The notes beneath the pieces are model-generated. The model worked only from the letters and a program-made list of their open reading frames with translations, was not told the origin of the DNA and did not search any database. From Arcobacter sp. EP1 (GTDB lineage: Bacteria; Campylobacterota; Campylobacteria; Campylobacterales; Arcobacteraceae): DNA of 64,000 nucleotides. Positions 36,420 through 44,182 of the stretch are shown here, piece after piece; the first letter of the stretch is position 1; every line of letters begins with the position of its first letter. Position numbers and translations under genes: made by a program. Location of the stretch: assembly GCA_001655195.1 (NCBI GenBank), contig LPNY01000086.1, positions 18,298 through 82,297 of the forward strand. The letters run 5' to 3'.

Positions 36420-37330
36420 TGGGCTTTGAAGTTCTCAATCCTGGAATTTTAACACTGATACAAGACAAAGGACGTTTTGGGTTTGCTTCCCTAGGAGTAA
36501 CTACCTCAGGTGCTATTGATGAGTACGCCTACTGTTATTCTAATAAACTATTAAATAATGATTTAAATACAAATGTTTTAGAGATAACCTTTAGTGGTCT
36601 TTGTTTAAAAGTGACACAAAAAACAATGATAAGTGTAACGGGAGCTGATTTGACATTTAGTATTAATGATATTGTTCATGAACCGTGGCAAAGTTTTATA
36701 GTACACTCTGGTGATATACTAAAGTTTTCAAAACAAAAACATGGACAAAGAGCCTATTTAGCTGTAAAAGATGGCTTTGTCCTACCAAAAGAGTTTGGAA
36801 GTTGTTCAACCACACTCAAAGAGTCTTTAGGTGGAGTTAATGGAAAAGCACTAAAAAAAGGGGATTTTTTACCTTTTAATACTACAAACCTAACCCATAC
36901 AAAACGGCTGAAAAAACATCTTCAACCCAACTATACTAAAAGCTTAACTTTGCGAGTTTTATTGGGTTACCAAGAAGAGAGTTTCTCTCCCACTCAAAAA
37001 GAGAAGTTTTTTAGTAGTGAATTTAGTGTGAGTAGGGAATCCAATAGAATGGGTGTAAAACTTGAAGGTGAAGCAATCATTCCAAAACTTGATGGCATTG
37101 TCTCTGAGGGGATTTCTTTTGGGGCAATCCAAATACCTAAAAATGGACAGCCAATAATTTTACTCAAGGATCGTCAAACAATTGGAGGATATGCAAAAAT
37201 TGGTTCCGTATTGAGTATTGATTGTTTTAAACTCTCACAAGCCAAAGCAGGCGTTAAAATAAATTTTGTACCCATTAGTTTAGAAGAGGCAACTACAAAA
37301 GTAAAAGCGTTTTATAATCAGTTTAGTTAA
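36419..37330 (+). CDS. pxpC: 5-oxoprolinase subunit C
   Basis: 303 aa, biotin-dependent carboxylase-like fold. GILTLIQDKGRFGFASLGVT near the start and SGAIDEYAYCYSNKLLNN follow the family; later YQEESFSPTQKEKFFSSEF and ESNRMGVKLEG are conserved. It is the last gene of the module; its end overlaps the convergent GGDEF-like gene by 4 bases. Confidence 0.94.
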   Translation: MGFEVLNPGILTLIQDKGRFGFASLGVTTSGAIDEYAYCYSNKLLNNDLNTNVLEITFSGLCLKVTQKTMISVTGADLTFSINDIVHEPWQSFIVHSGDILKFSKQKHGQRAYLAVKDGFVLPKEFGSCSTTLKESLGGVNGKALKKGDFLPFNTTNLTHTKRLKKHLQPNYTKSLTLRVLLGYQEESFSPTQKEKFFSSEFSVSRESNRMGVKLEGEAIIPKLDGIVSEGISFGAIQIPKNGQPIILLKDRQTIGGYAKIGSVLSIDCFKLSQAKAGVKINFVPISLEEATTKVKAFYNQFS

Positions 37331-38130
37331 TTCATCTCTTTTATTTTTGTGGTTAGTGTCTCTAGAATATATTGGAAACTATCTTTAGTTTTATGTTGTG
37401 AAAGGGTGTAATAAAACGAAGTTTGAAGGATAATCCCCGATTTACTTTTCAGTGTCGTGTTTAAAAGACTCTTTTGAATGTTATTGATAACAACACGCAC
37501 ATCATTTATTTTTGAGTTCTTAAAAAAGATTAAGAAGTTATTGCTAGAGTACCGTGCCATTTGGTAATCAATACCTTCTTCTTTGAGATGTCTATTAAGA
37601 TAATCAGAAAGAAATTTGATGAGGTTATCCCCGATTAAATTTCCATGTGTTTTTTGAATGTAATCATAATCTGAAATATTAACTAAAACAATTATTCCAT
37701 CATTTTTTATGTTTCCGACATCATCAACAAACTGAGAATAGATCCATTTTTTATTGTAAGTTTTTGTCAAAGAATCAATATACATCTCATTTTGAAGAGA
37801 TTCAATCTCTTTTTGTAATGATTGCATCTGTTTATAGATTTTTGTTAGTTCGGCTTCATCTCGATTTACAATCGCAGTTTTTGCATTTTCGGTTGCATTT
37901 GAGAGTTTCTCAATATTTATAGCTGTTTGTGACATGTAACCATTAATGGTTTCGAAATCTTTTACAATAACTTTATTAACCTCTTCTTCAAACTTTTCAT
38001 CACTGATATCAGTGTCTAAGATTTTGGCATTTTTATCAAAGGTTTGAAAATATTGTGATGGTAGGATAATATCATTCTGCAGTAGTTCGTTTACAGTATT
38101 ATCAGTAATTACTTTTAGTTTATTCTTCAT
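37327..38130 (-). CDS. Degenerate GGDEF-domain protein with coiled coil
   Basis: 267 aa from the ATG at 38130. Residues about 60-125 are a predicted coiled coil (TKIYKQMQSLQKEIESLQNE), then a GGDEF-like domain starting DSLTKTYNKKW. The signature position reads RYSSNNFLIFF, so the GGDEF motif is lost and cyclase activity is unlikely. It overlaps the 3' end of the EAL gene by 11 bases on the same strand, so the pair is coupled. A regulatory role on the phosphodiesterase is inferred. Confidence 0.75.
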   Translation of the reverse strand: MKNKLKVITDNTVNELLQNDIILPSQYFQTFDKNAKILDTDISDEKFEEEVNKVIVKDFETINGYMSQTAINIEKLSNATENAKTAIVNRDEAELTKIYKQMQSLQKEIESLQNEMYIDSLTKTYNKKWIYSQFVDDVGNIKNDGIIVLVNISDYDYIQKTHGNLIGDNLIKFLSDYLNRHLKEEGIDYQMARYSSNNFLIFFKNSKINDVRVVINNIQKSLLNTTLKSKSGIILQTSFYYTLSQHKTKDSFQYILETLTTKIKEMN

Positions 38131-39406
38131 TATAGTCCGCCCCAATGATGTTGTTAATAGATTTTGGTTTTCCTACATAATAGCCTTGAGAGTAATCAAT
38201 TCCCAATGATCGTACGTAGCGAAGTGTTTTTAAATCACTGACAAACTCTGCAACAACCTTTATATTGTGCTGTTTACAAAATACTACAATACTGCGAATC
38301 AAATTTGAATAAATTTCTTCATTTACCTTTTTAATTAAAGAACCATCTATTTTAATGTAATCAATATTGAGTTTTAAGATGTAGTCGTAGTTTGAAAAAC
38401 CTGTTCCAAAATCGTCAATTGCAATACTCACATTATATTTTTTTAGCTCGTGAATAAAGTCATTAACCGTTTCAAAATTTGAGATTTTTTCACTTTCGAG
38501 TATCTCAATAGTAAGGTACTCTCCAATATCATTGTTCTCCAACAAAGATATTATTTGTTTTTTGATGTGAGGATTTAAAATATCATGAAAATCCAGATTA
38601 ATACTAAAGTGTTTTTTGTGTTTGATAATATAAGAAATTACTTTATCAATAAGTATTGACATGAGTTTTGTATAGAGTCGATATTTTTTTGCACGGTGAA
38701 TAAAAATACCCGGCAAAATAAGGTTACCCTCTTCATCAAAGAGACGCATCAGTGCTTCATATTTGTGAATTTCTAAGGTATTTGTATCAACGATGGGTTG
38801 AAAGTAGGGCTCAACAAGCTCATTTTCAATATTGTATTGCATAATAGGAATGAGATCAATATTCTTGAGTTCATTTTTAAACAAGTTTGCATCAAAATAC
38901 ATATAGTGAACAAAGTTGAGTTTTGCACTGTGTAGTGCTTTTTCTGCATAGACACGCAGTTTATTATCATTACTTTTTGAACAGCCAATAGTAATATCTA
39001 GATTGATTTGAGTGATACCATCCACAAGATAAAACTTATGACCAATAACAGTCTCAAAGATAATATCTTTTATTTTAATCATTGTTTGTTCATCAAGATC
39101 GTCATATAACGTTATACCAAAGACATCAATATAGAAATTTTCAACTTCGATTAGTACTGCTTTTGAGAGAACATTTCTGATTTTTTTAGGTATCTTTTTA
39201 TCAAGTAGTTTTTTAAGTTGAGTAATAATTGTATCACCGTTTTCATATCCGTAAACGGCGTTAATATCTTTCATATAGAGTATGTCTACGAGGAAAAGGG
39301 TCTTGTAACTATTCTTATAGATATTTTTTTTAATGAGGCTAAAAATATTCATAAAAATAGCATTCCTTTCAACCATAAAGACTTGAATGTCAGACAGTTG
39401 TCTCAT
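38120..39406 (-). CDS. EAL-domain c-di-GMP phosphodiesterase with GGDEF-like N-terminus
   Basis: 428 aa, no membrane helix. Residues about 25-165 resemble a GGDEF fold without the motif (KDINAVYGYENGD, then VLIEVENFYIDVFG). The EAL domain from about 175 looks active: YEALMRLF, NLDFHDILNP, TIEILESEKI, IAIDDFGTGFSNYDYILKL, IKIDGSLIK, VVAEFVSD and YSQGYYVGKP carry the metal and catalytic residues. Expected to hydrolyse c-di-GMP to pGpG in the cytoplasm. Confidence 0.88.
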   Translation of the reverse strand: MRQLSDIQVFMVERNAIFMNIFSLIKKNIYKNSYKTLFLVDILYMKDINAVYGYENGDTIITQLKKLLDKKIPKKIRNVLSKAVLIEVENFYIDVFGITLYDDLDEQTMIKIKDIIFETVIGHKFYLVDGITQINLDITIGCSKSNDNKLRVYAEKALHSAKLNFVHYMYFDANLFKNELKNIDLIPIMQYNIENELVEPYFQPIVDTNTLEIHKYEALMRLFDEEGNLILPGIFIHRAKKYRLYTKLMSILIDKVISYIIKHKKHFSINLDFHDILNPHIKKQIISLLENNDIGEYLTIEILESEKISNFETVNDFIHELKKYNVSIAIDDFGTGFSNYDYILKLNIDYIKIDGSLIKKVNEEIYSNLIRSIVVFCKQHNIKVVAEFVSDLKTLRYVRSLGIDYSQGYYVGKPKSINNIIGADYNEE

Positions 39407-39503
39407 TATATATAATTTATTCTTAAGAATTGTCGAGTTTATTCAAAAATTAGCAAAATTTAAAATCTTTAGAGATGTTTGAGGTCATTTTTGTTTTATT
39501 TGG

Positions 39504-39509
39504 TATAAT
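39504..39509 (+). promoter_or_regulatory. Extended -10 promoter before the gene at 39543
   Basis: TTTGGTATAATTTCG contains a perfect TATAAT with a TG-like extension, 34 bases before the start. The upstream T-rich stretch is typical of Campylobacterota promoters, which often lack a -35 box. Confidence 0.6.
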
Positions 39510-39542
39510 TTCGATAAAATCACCTTTTATATAAGGAAACTA

Positions 39543-40172
39543 ATGGAAAATATAGATATTAAAAATATATTAGTCAGTGTGAACATCCCTGACGTACTTA
39601 ATGCTATTTCAACTAACAGTACTTTTGAAATTGATATCAATGGAAAATTTTATTTAAATGCTCAAGCAGAACCAACCATGCCAATTGTTTTTAAAAGTAA
39701 AGTTATTGAAAAAAATCCAGCAATTGTAGATTCTGCTGTGATTATAAAAGAGTTATTTAAAGCGTATAACCCTGTAATAAATGGAGCAATTTGTAAAATT
39801 AAACCACTTATTGCATGGCAACAAGTTATTGATTTAAATAAAGGAAAAATGCTCTACTTTGATCACCAAAGTGATGGGGTTGAGATTTTTGAGGATAAAG
39901 AAGTAGAAGATATGGGTTGGGAAGCAACGGCCTTAGATATTAATTATCGTGAAATTGCTGAACATATTGAACACGAGTGTAAAGGGTGTTTAGTATTTTA
40001 TGATAATGATATCCAGTTTAATGGATTTGTTATTGCAAAAGATCTTGATGAAGTTCGACAAAAAGTGAAAGCTTTTATCATTACGAAAATTGAAGAAAAA
40101 ATCAAGAACGATGAACTTGATAAAGATGATGATGACGTATGTGATGCCTTGTCATTTTTTGGAATAGAGTAG
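39543..40172 (+). CDS. Hypothetical acidic protein
   Basis: 209 aa, soluble, with an acidic C-terminus (KNDELDKDDDDVCDAL). A middle part (GKMLYFDHQSDGVEIFEDKEVEDMGWEA) looks globular, and HECKGCLVFYDNDIQFNGFVI contains a Cys-x-x-Cys. AAGGAAAC precedes the ATG. It is 3 bases from the DedA gene, hence cotranscribed. No family recognised. Confidence 0.75.
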   Translation: MENIDIKNILVSVNIPDVLNAISTNSTFEIDINGKFYLNAQAEPTMPIVFKSKVIEKNPAIVDSAVIIKELFKAYNPVINGAICKIKPLIAWQQVIDLNKGKMLYFDHQSDGVEIFEDKEVEDMGWEATALDINYREIAEHIEHECKGCLVFYDNDIQFNGFVIAKDLDEVRQKVKAFIITKIEEKIKNDELDKDDDDVCDALSFFGIE

Positions 40173-40175
40173 TCA

Positions 40176-40706
40176 ATGGAAGAATTTATTAGAGAGTGGG
40201 GTTATCTTGCCCTATTTGCTTACTCTTTTGGTGGTGGTTTTGTTGGTCTTGTTATTGCAGGCGTTTTATCATATGCTGGAGATTTAAACCTTTTTGTTTC
40301 AATGATTGTAGCGGGAAGTTCAAACTTTTTAGGGGATCAATTCCTCTTCTATATGGCACGAAACAATAAATCTTATGCAAATACTACCATGAAAAAGTAT
40401 GGTAGAAAAGTTGCCTTGGCCCACCTATTGATGCGACGTTATGGCTCCCCTGTAGTATTTTTGCAAAAATACATTTATGGAATCAAAACCTTGATACCTT
40501 TAGCCATGGGATTAACAAAGTACTCATTCCAAAAGTTTACTATTTACAATATATTTGCAACGGTTGTATGGGCAGTTGTCGTTGGATATGCCAGTTATTT
40601 AATGGGCGAAATCATTTTAACTTATGCTGAAGAGTATAAATATTATGGTGTTGCAATTTTATTAACCATTATCTTTTCAGTCTCATACTATTTTAGAAAA
40701 ATATAG
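40176..40706 (+). CDS. DedA family membrane protein
   Basis: 176 aa with four or five helices including re-entrant segments. GSSNFLGDQFLFYMARNN and VFLQKYIYGIKTLIPLAMGL carry the family's conserved Gly-x-x-x-Gly and basic residues. DedA proteins are undecaprenyl-phosphate or phospholipid scramblase/flippase-like and linked to envelope integrity. A hairpin overlaps its stop codon. Confidence 0.88.
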   Translation: MEEFIREWGYLALFAYSFGGGFVGLVIAGVLSYAGDLNLFVSMIVAGSSNFLGDQFLFYMARNNKSYANTTMKKYGRKVALAHLLMRRYGSPVVFLQKYIYGIKTLIPLAMGLTKYSFQKFTIYNIFATVVWAVVVGYASYLMGEIILTYAEEYKYYGVAILLTIIFSVSYYFRKI

Positions 40707-40724
40707 TGGCCTTGTGCCACTATA
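40702..40724 (+). terminator. Hairpin at the end of the DedA gene
   Basis: TATAGTGGC and GCCACTATA pair over 9 bp around CTTGT; the stop codon TAG is in the left arm. No T run follows. Located 22 bases before the apparent dbpA start. Confidence 0.5.
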
Positions 40725-40745
40725 ACAACCCACTAAGGAACCCTT

Positions 40746-42098
40746 ATTTTTAATTCACTCCCTTTATCAAAAGATTTTATTCAAAATCTAAATTCGCTTA
40801 ATTATACGGCTATGACCCCGATTCAAAAAGAGTCTTTACCAATCATTCTTGAAGGAAAAGATATCATTGCACAAGCAAAAACTGGTTCTGGAAAAACGGT
40901 TGCTTTTGGAATTGGAGTGCTCAATCGCCTTAATGTAAAGCGTTTTAGAATTCAAACAGTTATTTTGTGTCCGACACGAGAACTTGCAAACCAAGTAGCC
41001 AATGAGGTTCGAAAGTTAGCCCGTTGTATGCATAACGTAAAGGTATTAACTTTGTGTGGAGGAATGCCTTATAAACCCCAAGTAAACTCTTTATTTCATG
41101 GAGCACATATACTTGTAGGAACACCAGGACGTGTTTTAAAACATTTAAGTGAAGAGAATATGAACTTTGATGATGTTAATACTTTGGTTCTTGATGAAGC
41201 AGATCGTATGTTAGATATGGGCTTTAATGAGGATATTCAAAGTATCATCAAAATGATGCCAAAAGATCGACAAAGCTTACTTTTCTCCGCAACTTTTCCT
41301 GAGGATATTGATGAATTAAGCCAATCAATTTTGAATAACCCGACAAAAGTATCTGTGATTTCAAAAGAGACAGTTAAAATAGAAGAGCATTTTTATCAAG
41401 TAAAAGATGAAAATAAAACGGCACTTCTTCCTGCACTATTTTCAACCTATGCCGTTAAAAGTGTTGTGATCTTTTGTAATACAAAAATTAAGTGTGACTC
41501 TTTGTTTGATGAACTTGATGAGTTAGGTTTTGATGTTTTAGTTTTACACTCTGATTTTGATCAAAAAGAGAGAGATGAAACCTTAACCTTGTTTGCAAAT
41601 AAATCTTATCCTATTTTAATTGCAACAGATGTTGCAGCACGAGGTTTAGATATTGATGATATTGATATGGTCATTAACTATGACGTGGCAAAAGATGCTG
41701 CTGTTCATACCCACCGAGTAGGAAGAACAGCACGAGCGCAAAAAAGTGGTCGTGCTGTTACTTTTGTTAATGAGTATGATTTAGACAATATGGATGAAAT
41801 CCAAGAAAACATCACTTATTTAAATACTGAAAAGCTAGAAGATGATTTATCATTTAAACTAGATGCTCCTTACCGAACACTATACATCAATGGTGGAAAA
41901 AAGAATAAAGTGCGAGCAGGGGATATTTTAGGAAGTCTTATCCAAGAAGTAGGCTTACAAAAGGATGATGTAGGTAAAATTAACATTTTCAATTTCTACA
42001 CTTATGTTGCTGTTAAAAAAGAAGTAGAACAAAAAGCGTTAAAAGGTTTAGAAAATGGAAAAATCAAAGGTAAACGATTTAAAGTCTACCCAAGATAA
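40746..42098 (+). CDS. dbpA: DEAD-box RNA helicase DbpA, apparent AUU start
   Basis: 450 aa from ATT 40746; E. coli DbpA is of similar length. Domains: Q motif (LPLSKDFIQNLNSLNYTA then MTPIQ), Walker A AKTGSGKT, PTREL, GTPGR, DEAD as DEADRML, SAT as SATFP, ARGLD, HRVGRTAR, and the C-terminal DbpA RNA-binding domain (GGKKNKVRAGDILGSL, GKINIFNFYTYVAV), which targets 23S rRNA helix 92. The first ATG at 40812 would delete the start of the Q motif. In frame from the stop at 40734 the first usable start is ATT, 5 bases after AAGGAA. Confidence 0.9.
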   Translation: MFNSLPLSKDFIQNLNSLNYTAMTPIQKESLPIILEGKDIIAQAKTGSGKTVAFGIGVLNRLNVKRFRIQTVILCPTRELANQVANEVRKLARCMHNVKVLTLCGGMPYKPQVNSLFHGAHILVGTPGRVLKHLSEENMNFDDVNTLVLDEADRMLDMGFNEDIQSIIKMMPKDRQSLLFSATFPEDIDELSQSILNNPTKVSVISKETVKIEEHFYQVKDENKTALLPALFSTYAVKSVVIFCNTKIKCDSLFDELDELGFDVLVLHSDFDQKERDETLTLFANKSYPILIATDVAARGLDIDDIDMVINYDVAKDAAVHTHRVGRTARAQKSGRAVTFVNEYDLDNMDEIQENITYLNTEKLEDDLSFKLDAPYRTLYINGGKKNKVRAGDILGSLIQEVGLQKDDVGKINIFNFYTYVAVKKEVEQKALKGLENGKIKGKRFKVYPR

Positions 42099-42110
42099 TT
42101 GTTTTTATGC

Positions 42111-42137
42111 TACAATAGTATAACAATAATATTATTG
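42111..42137 (+). promoter_or_regulatory. Promoter and palindrome before the parvulin gene
   Basis: TGCTACAAT (-10 TACAAT at 42111-42116) is followed by the perfect palindrome CAATAATATTATTG at 42124-42137, in the position of the transcription start. The palindrome may be a repressor site or chance in AT-rich DNA. Confidence 0.4.
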
Positions 42138-42160
42138 AAATACAACTATAGGAGTACATG

Positions 42161-42445
42161 ATGTCAAAAGCAAGTGCAAGACATATTTTAGTTGAAGACG
42201 AAGCTGTTTGTAGTCAAATTAAAGAACAGATTCAAAATGGAGATTTGACATTTGAAGATGCTGCTAATCAGTTTTCTCAATGTCCATCAGGTGACAATGG
42301 CGGAGAGTTAGGAACATTTGGTAAAGGTCAAATGGTTCAAGAATTCGAAGATGTCGTTTTTTCAGAACCAGTAAATGAGATTTGTGGACCAGTTAAAACT
42401 GATTTTGGTTACCACTTAATTGAAGTAACATCACGTCAAGATTAA
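42161..42445 (+). CDS. ppiC: Parvulin-type peptidyl-prolyl isomerase
   Basis: 94 aa, a stand-alone cytoplasmic parvulin (no signal peptide). ASARHILVEDE, FSQCPSGDNGGELGTFGKG and VKTDFGYHLIEV carry the catalytic His, Cys and Phe. The second of two adjacent ATG codons (42161) has better spacing from GGAG than the first (42158). Confidence 0.93.
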   Translation: MSKASARHILVEDEAVCSQIKEQIQNGDLTFEDAANQFSQCPSGDNGGELGTFGKGQMVQEFEDVVFSEPVNEICGPVKTDFGYHLIEVTSRQD

Positions 42446-42454
42446 GGTAAAGAA

Positions 42455-42483
42455 TAATATATAGTGAGGCTCACTATATATTA
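42455..42483 (+). terminator. Terminator after ppiC
   Basis: TAATATATAGTG and CACTATATATTA form a perfect 12-bp stem with a 5-base loop, between the convergent ppiC and zinc-ribbon genes. It may serve both. Confidence 0.6.
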
Positions 42484-42491
42484 GTACCTTT

Positions 42492-42857
42492 TTAGGCACT
42501 TTTTTCTTCCACCTCTTCATCCCACAAAATAGATAACCCGTACTCTTTATCAGGTATCACATATTTAAAATATTCACTGCTCCCTTTTCCTCCATGAAGT
42601 CTCACGATAATTTGTCCTTCTTGTAAGAGTTTTTTCATCTCCAGTATTCCAAAGGAACGTTTATTAAAACGTAATAGGGTGTTAGAGTAAACTCTAAAAG
42701 TGCATGTGGAATCAGCTGTAAATACATAAGCATCGCTTTCATCATACTCTTTATTGGCATTTTCGCAACTGTAGAGTTTGATCCCTTTTCCTTGTGCTGT
42801 CATTTTGCGTGAATGTACACTCCCACTGCAATAAGGACATTTTCCTAAGATAGACAT
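42492..42857 (-). CDS. Putative zinc-ribbon protein
   Basis: 121 aa from the ATG at 42857, which has AAAGGAG upstream. The N-terminus GKCPYCSGSVHSRKM with CENANKEYDE resembles the C-terminal zinc ribbon of topoisomerases or transposon proteins (CxxC then a third Cys). The rest (RSFGILEMKKLLQEGQIIVR) also fits the topoisomerase-tail motif. Function unknown. Confidence 0.7.
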   Translation of the reverse strand: MSILGKCPYCSGSVHSRKMTAQGKGIKLYSCENANKEYDESDAYVFTADSTCTFRVYSNTLLRFNKRSFGILEMKKLLQEGQIIVRLHGGKGSSEYFKYVIPDKEYGLSILWDEEVEEKSA

Positions 42858-42994
42858 GATTTCTCCTTTTTGAAATAATAACAATAAATTAAAAAAGAGA
42901 GTAAAAATATTTCAAATTGTAAGATTAGATGGTTTTAAATAAATAGTTAGAAAAAGGGGATTATCCATGAAGATAACCCCTTTTAGATGTAAGG

Positions 42995-44017
42995 CTAGTG
43001 TTTATCAGAAATGTCAATATTTATTCCACTATCTAACAGCTCTTTTTGTCGCGGTCTAAGATAGTCTAAAAAGGTGTGGAATTTTGTGTAGTATGTGCCA
43101 CTTACGTACCGAATCAACTCTTTAAAGTGAAAACTATAAAGAAGGGCATCAATACGAACAATCTCTTTGTTTTTATCAAAGAGTACAATTCCTGGACGAT
43201 AATCAAGCACCATATCTTTTGCCCAGTCATAGGGGGTTGTTGCTTTTCCATCTGGGGTGATGATTTTCTCTTTTGACATGGCGTCATATCTTACAAAAGT
43301 GATTTTTTTAAGCTCTTCTTGAACGCCTTTGTTTTTTAGGGTTGTATTGTGCATATAGTTACATTGGGTACAACTACCATCTTCAAACATAACAGCTAGG
43401 GCACCCTTTACTTGTGAAAGGTCAGTAATATTTTTGAACATTTTGTTGGATTTTAATGTGTAAAATGTTTTATTTTTTACCTTATCAAGATATTGAGTTA
43501 GGGTCATATTTTTATACTCTTTGTTTTTAACAAAATCAAGTACCAGTTTAAAGTTTTCAGGTGAACGATAACCATTGAGTCGTACGATAACTTCATTTTT
43601 TTGATTTAAAAAAAGTATAGTTGGGGTATATTGAACTTTTAAATGTTGTGCGTACTCTTGTTCAGTCATACTCAAATTATCATTGATTGCAACCTCTTTT
43701 GATCCTTTGATATTGATTCCAATAACATCAAAGTTATCTTGAATATATTGTTGGTTTTTAGCCCCTTTTACGAAGTTTTTATTGAGCATCTTTGTACAAT
43801 AAGGACAAAATTTTAATGTCATAAATAAAATAACATGTTTGTCTTCTTCTTTGGCTTCTTCAACATCTTCTGCCATATCAAGAAAACTCTCTTTGAACCA
43901 TTCTGGCATATCATGATTCATACCACCTGTAAATTTACCCTTTTTGGCTTGAAGATTACTGCTTAGAAATAATAGAGCTAAAATTATAGTTACTATTGGC
44001 ATCATCTTTTTTCTCAT
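42995..44017 (-). CDS. Exported protein with two thioredoxin folds
   Basis: 340 aa from the ATG at 44017 (7 bases from AAGGA). Signal peptide through about residue 24 (LALLFLSSNLQA). The first thioredoxin-like domain has TLKFCPYCTKM near residue 70; cis-Pro is in VQYTPTILFL. The second has DGSCTQCNYMH near 215 and DYRPGIVLFD. Likely a periplasmic disulfide or cytochrome-maturation type reductase, SoxW-like. Two complete domains in one chain is less common. Confidence 0.8.
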   Translation of the reverse strand: MRKKMMPIVTIILALLFLSSNLQAKKGKFTGGMNHDMPEWFKESFLDMAEDVEEAKEEDKHVILFMTLKFCPYCTKMLNKNFVKGAKNQQYIQDNFDVIGINIKGSKEVAINDNLSMTEQEYAQHLKVQYTPTILFLNQKNEVIVRLNGYRSPENFKLVLDFVKNKEYKNMTLTQYLDKVKNKTFYTLKSNKMFKNITDLSQVKGALAVMFEDGSCTQCNYMHNTTLKNKGVQEELKKITFVRYDAMSKEKIITPDGKATTPYDWAKDMVLDYRPGIVLFDKNKEIVRIDALLYSFHFKELIRYVSGTYYTKFHTFLDYLRPRQKELLDSGINIDISDKH

Positions 44018-44131
44018 AAACATTCCTTATTATTAAAATTAGTTATAAATTTATAGCAGAAAAATTATAAATAAAAATTAAAAACTATTATTAGTTATTG
44101 TAATACAAGTAGCATTTTATTTGAAGTTTAT

Positions 44132-44163
44132 TAACTGTAGTAAAAATTGATTTACTACAGTTA
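44132..44163 (-). terminator. Terminator of the PhoH gene
   Basis: TAACTGTAGTAAA and TTTACTACAGTTA form a perfect 13-bp stem with a 6-base loop, 20 bases past the PhoH stop codon on the minus strand. No long T run follows. Confidence 0.6.
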
Positions 44164-44182
44164 GGAGTGTCATTATTTTGAA

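Noticed and set aside
40812-42098. DbpA starting at the ATG at 40812
   Set aside because: It would begin inside the Q motif and has no ribosome site at the right distance.
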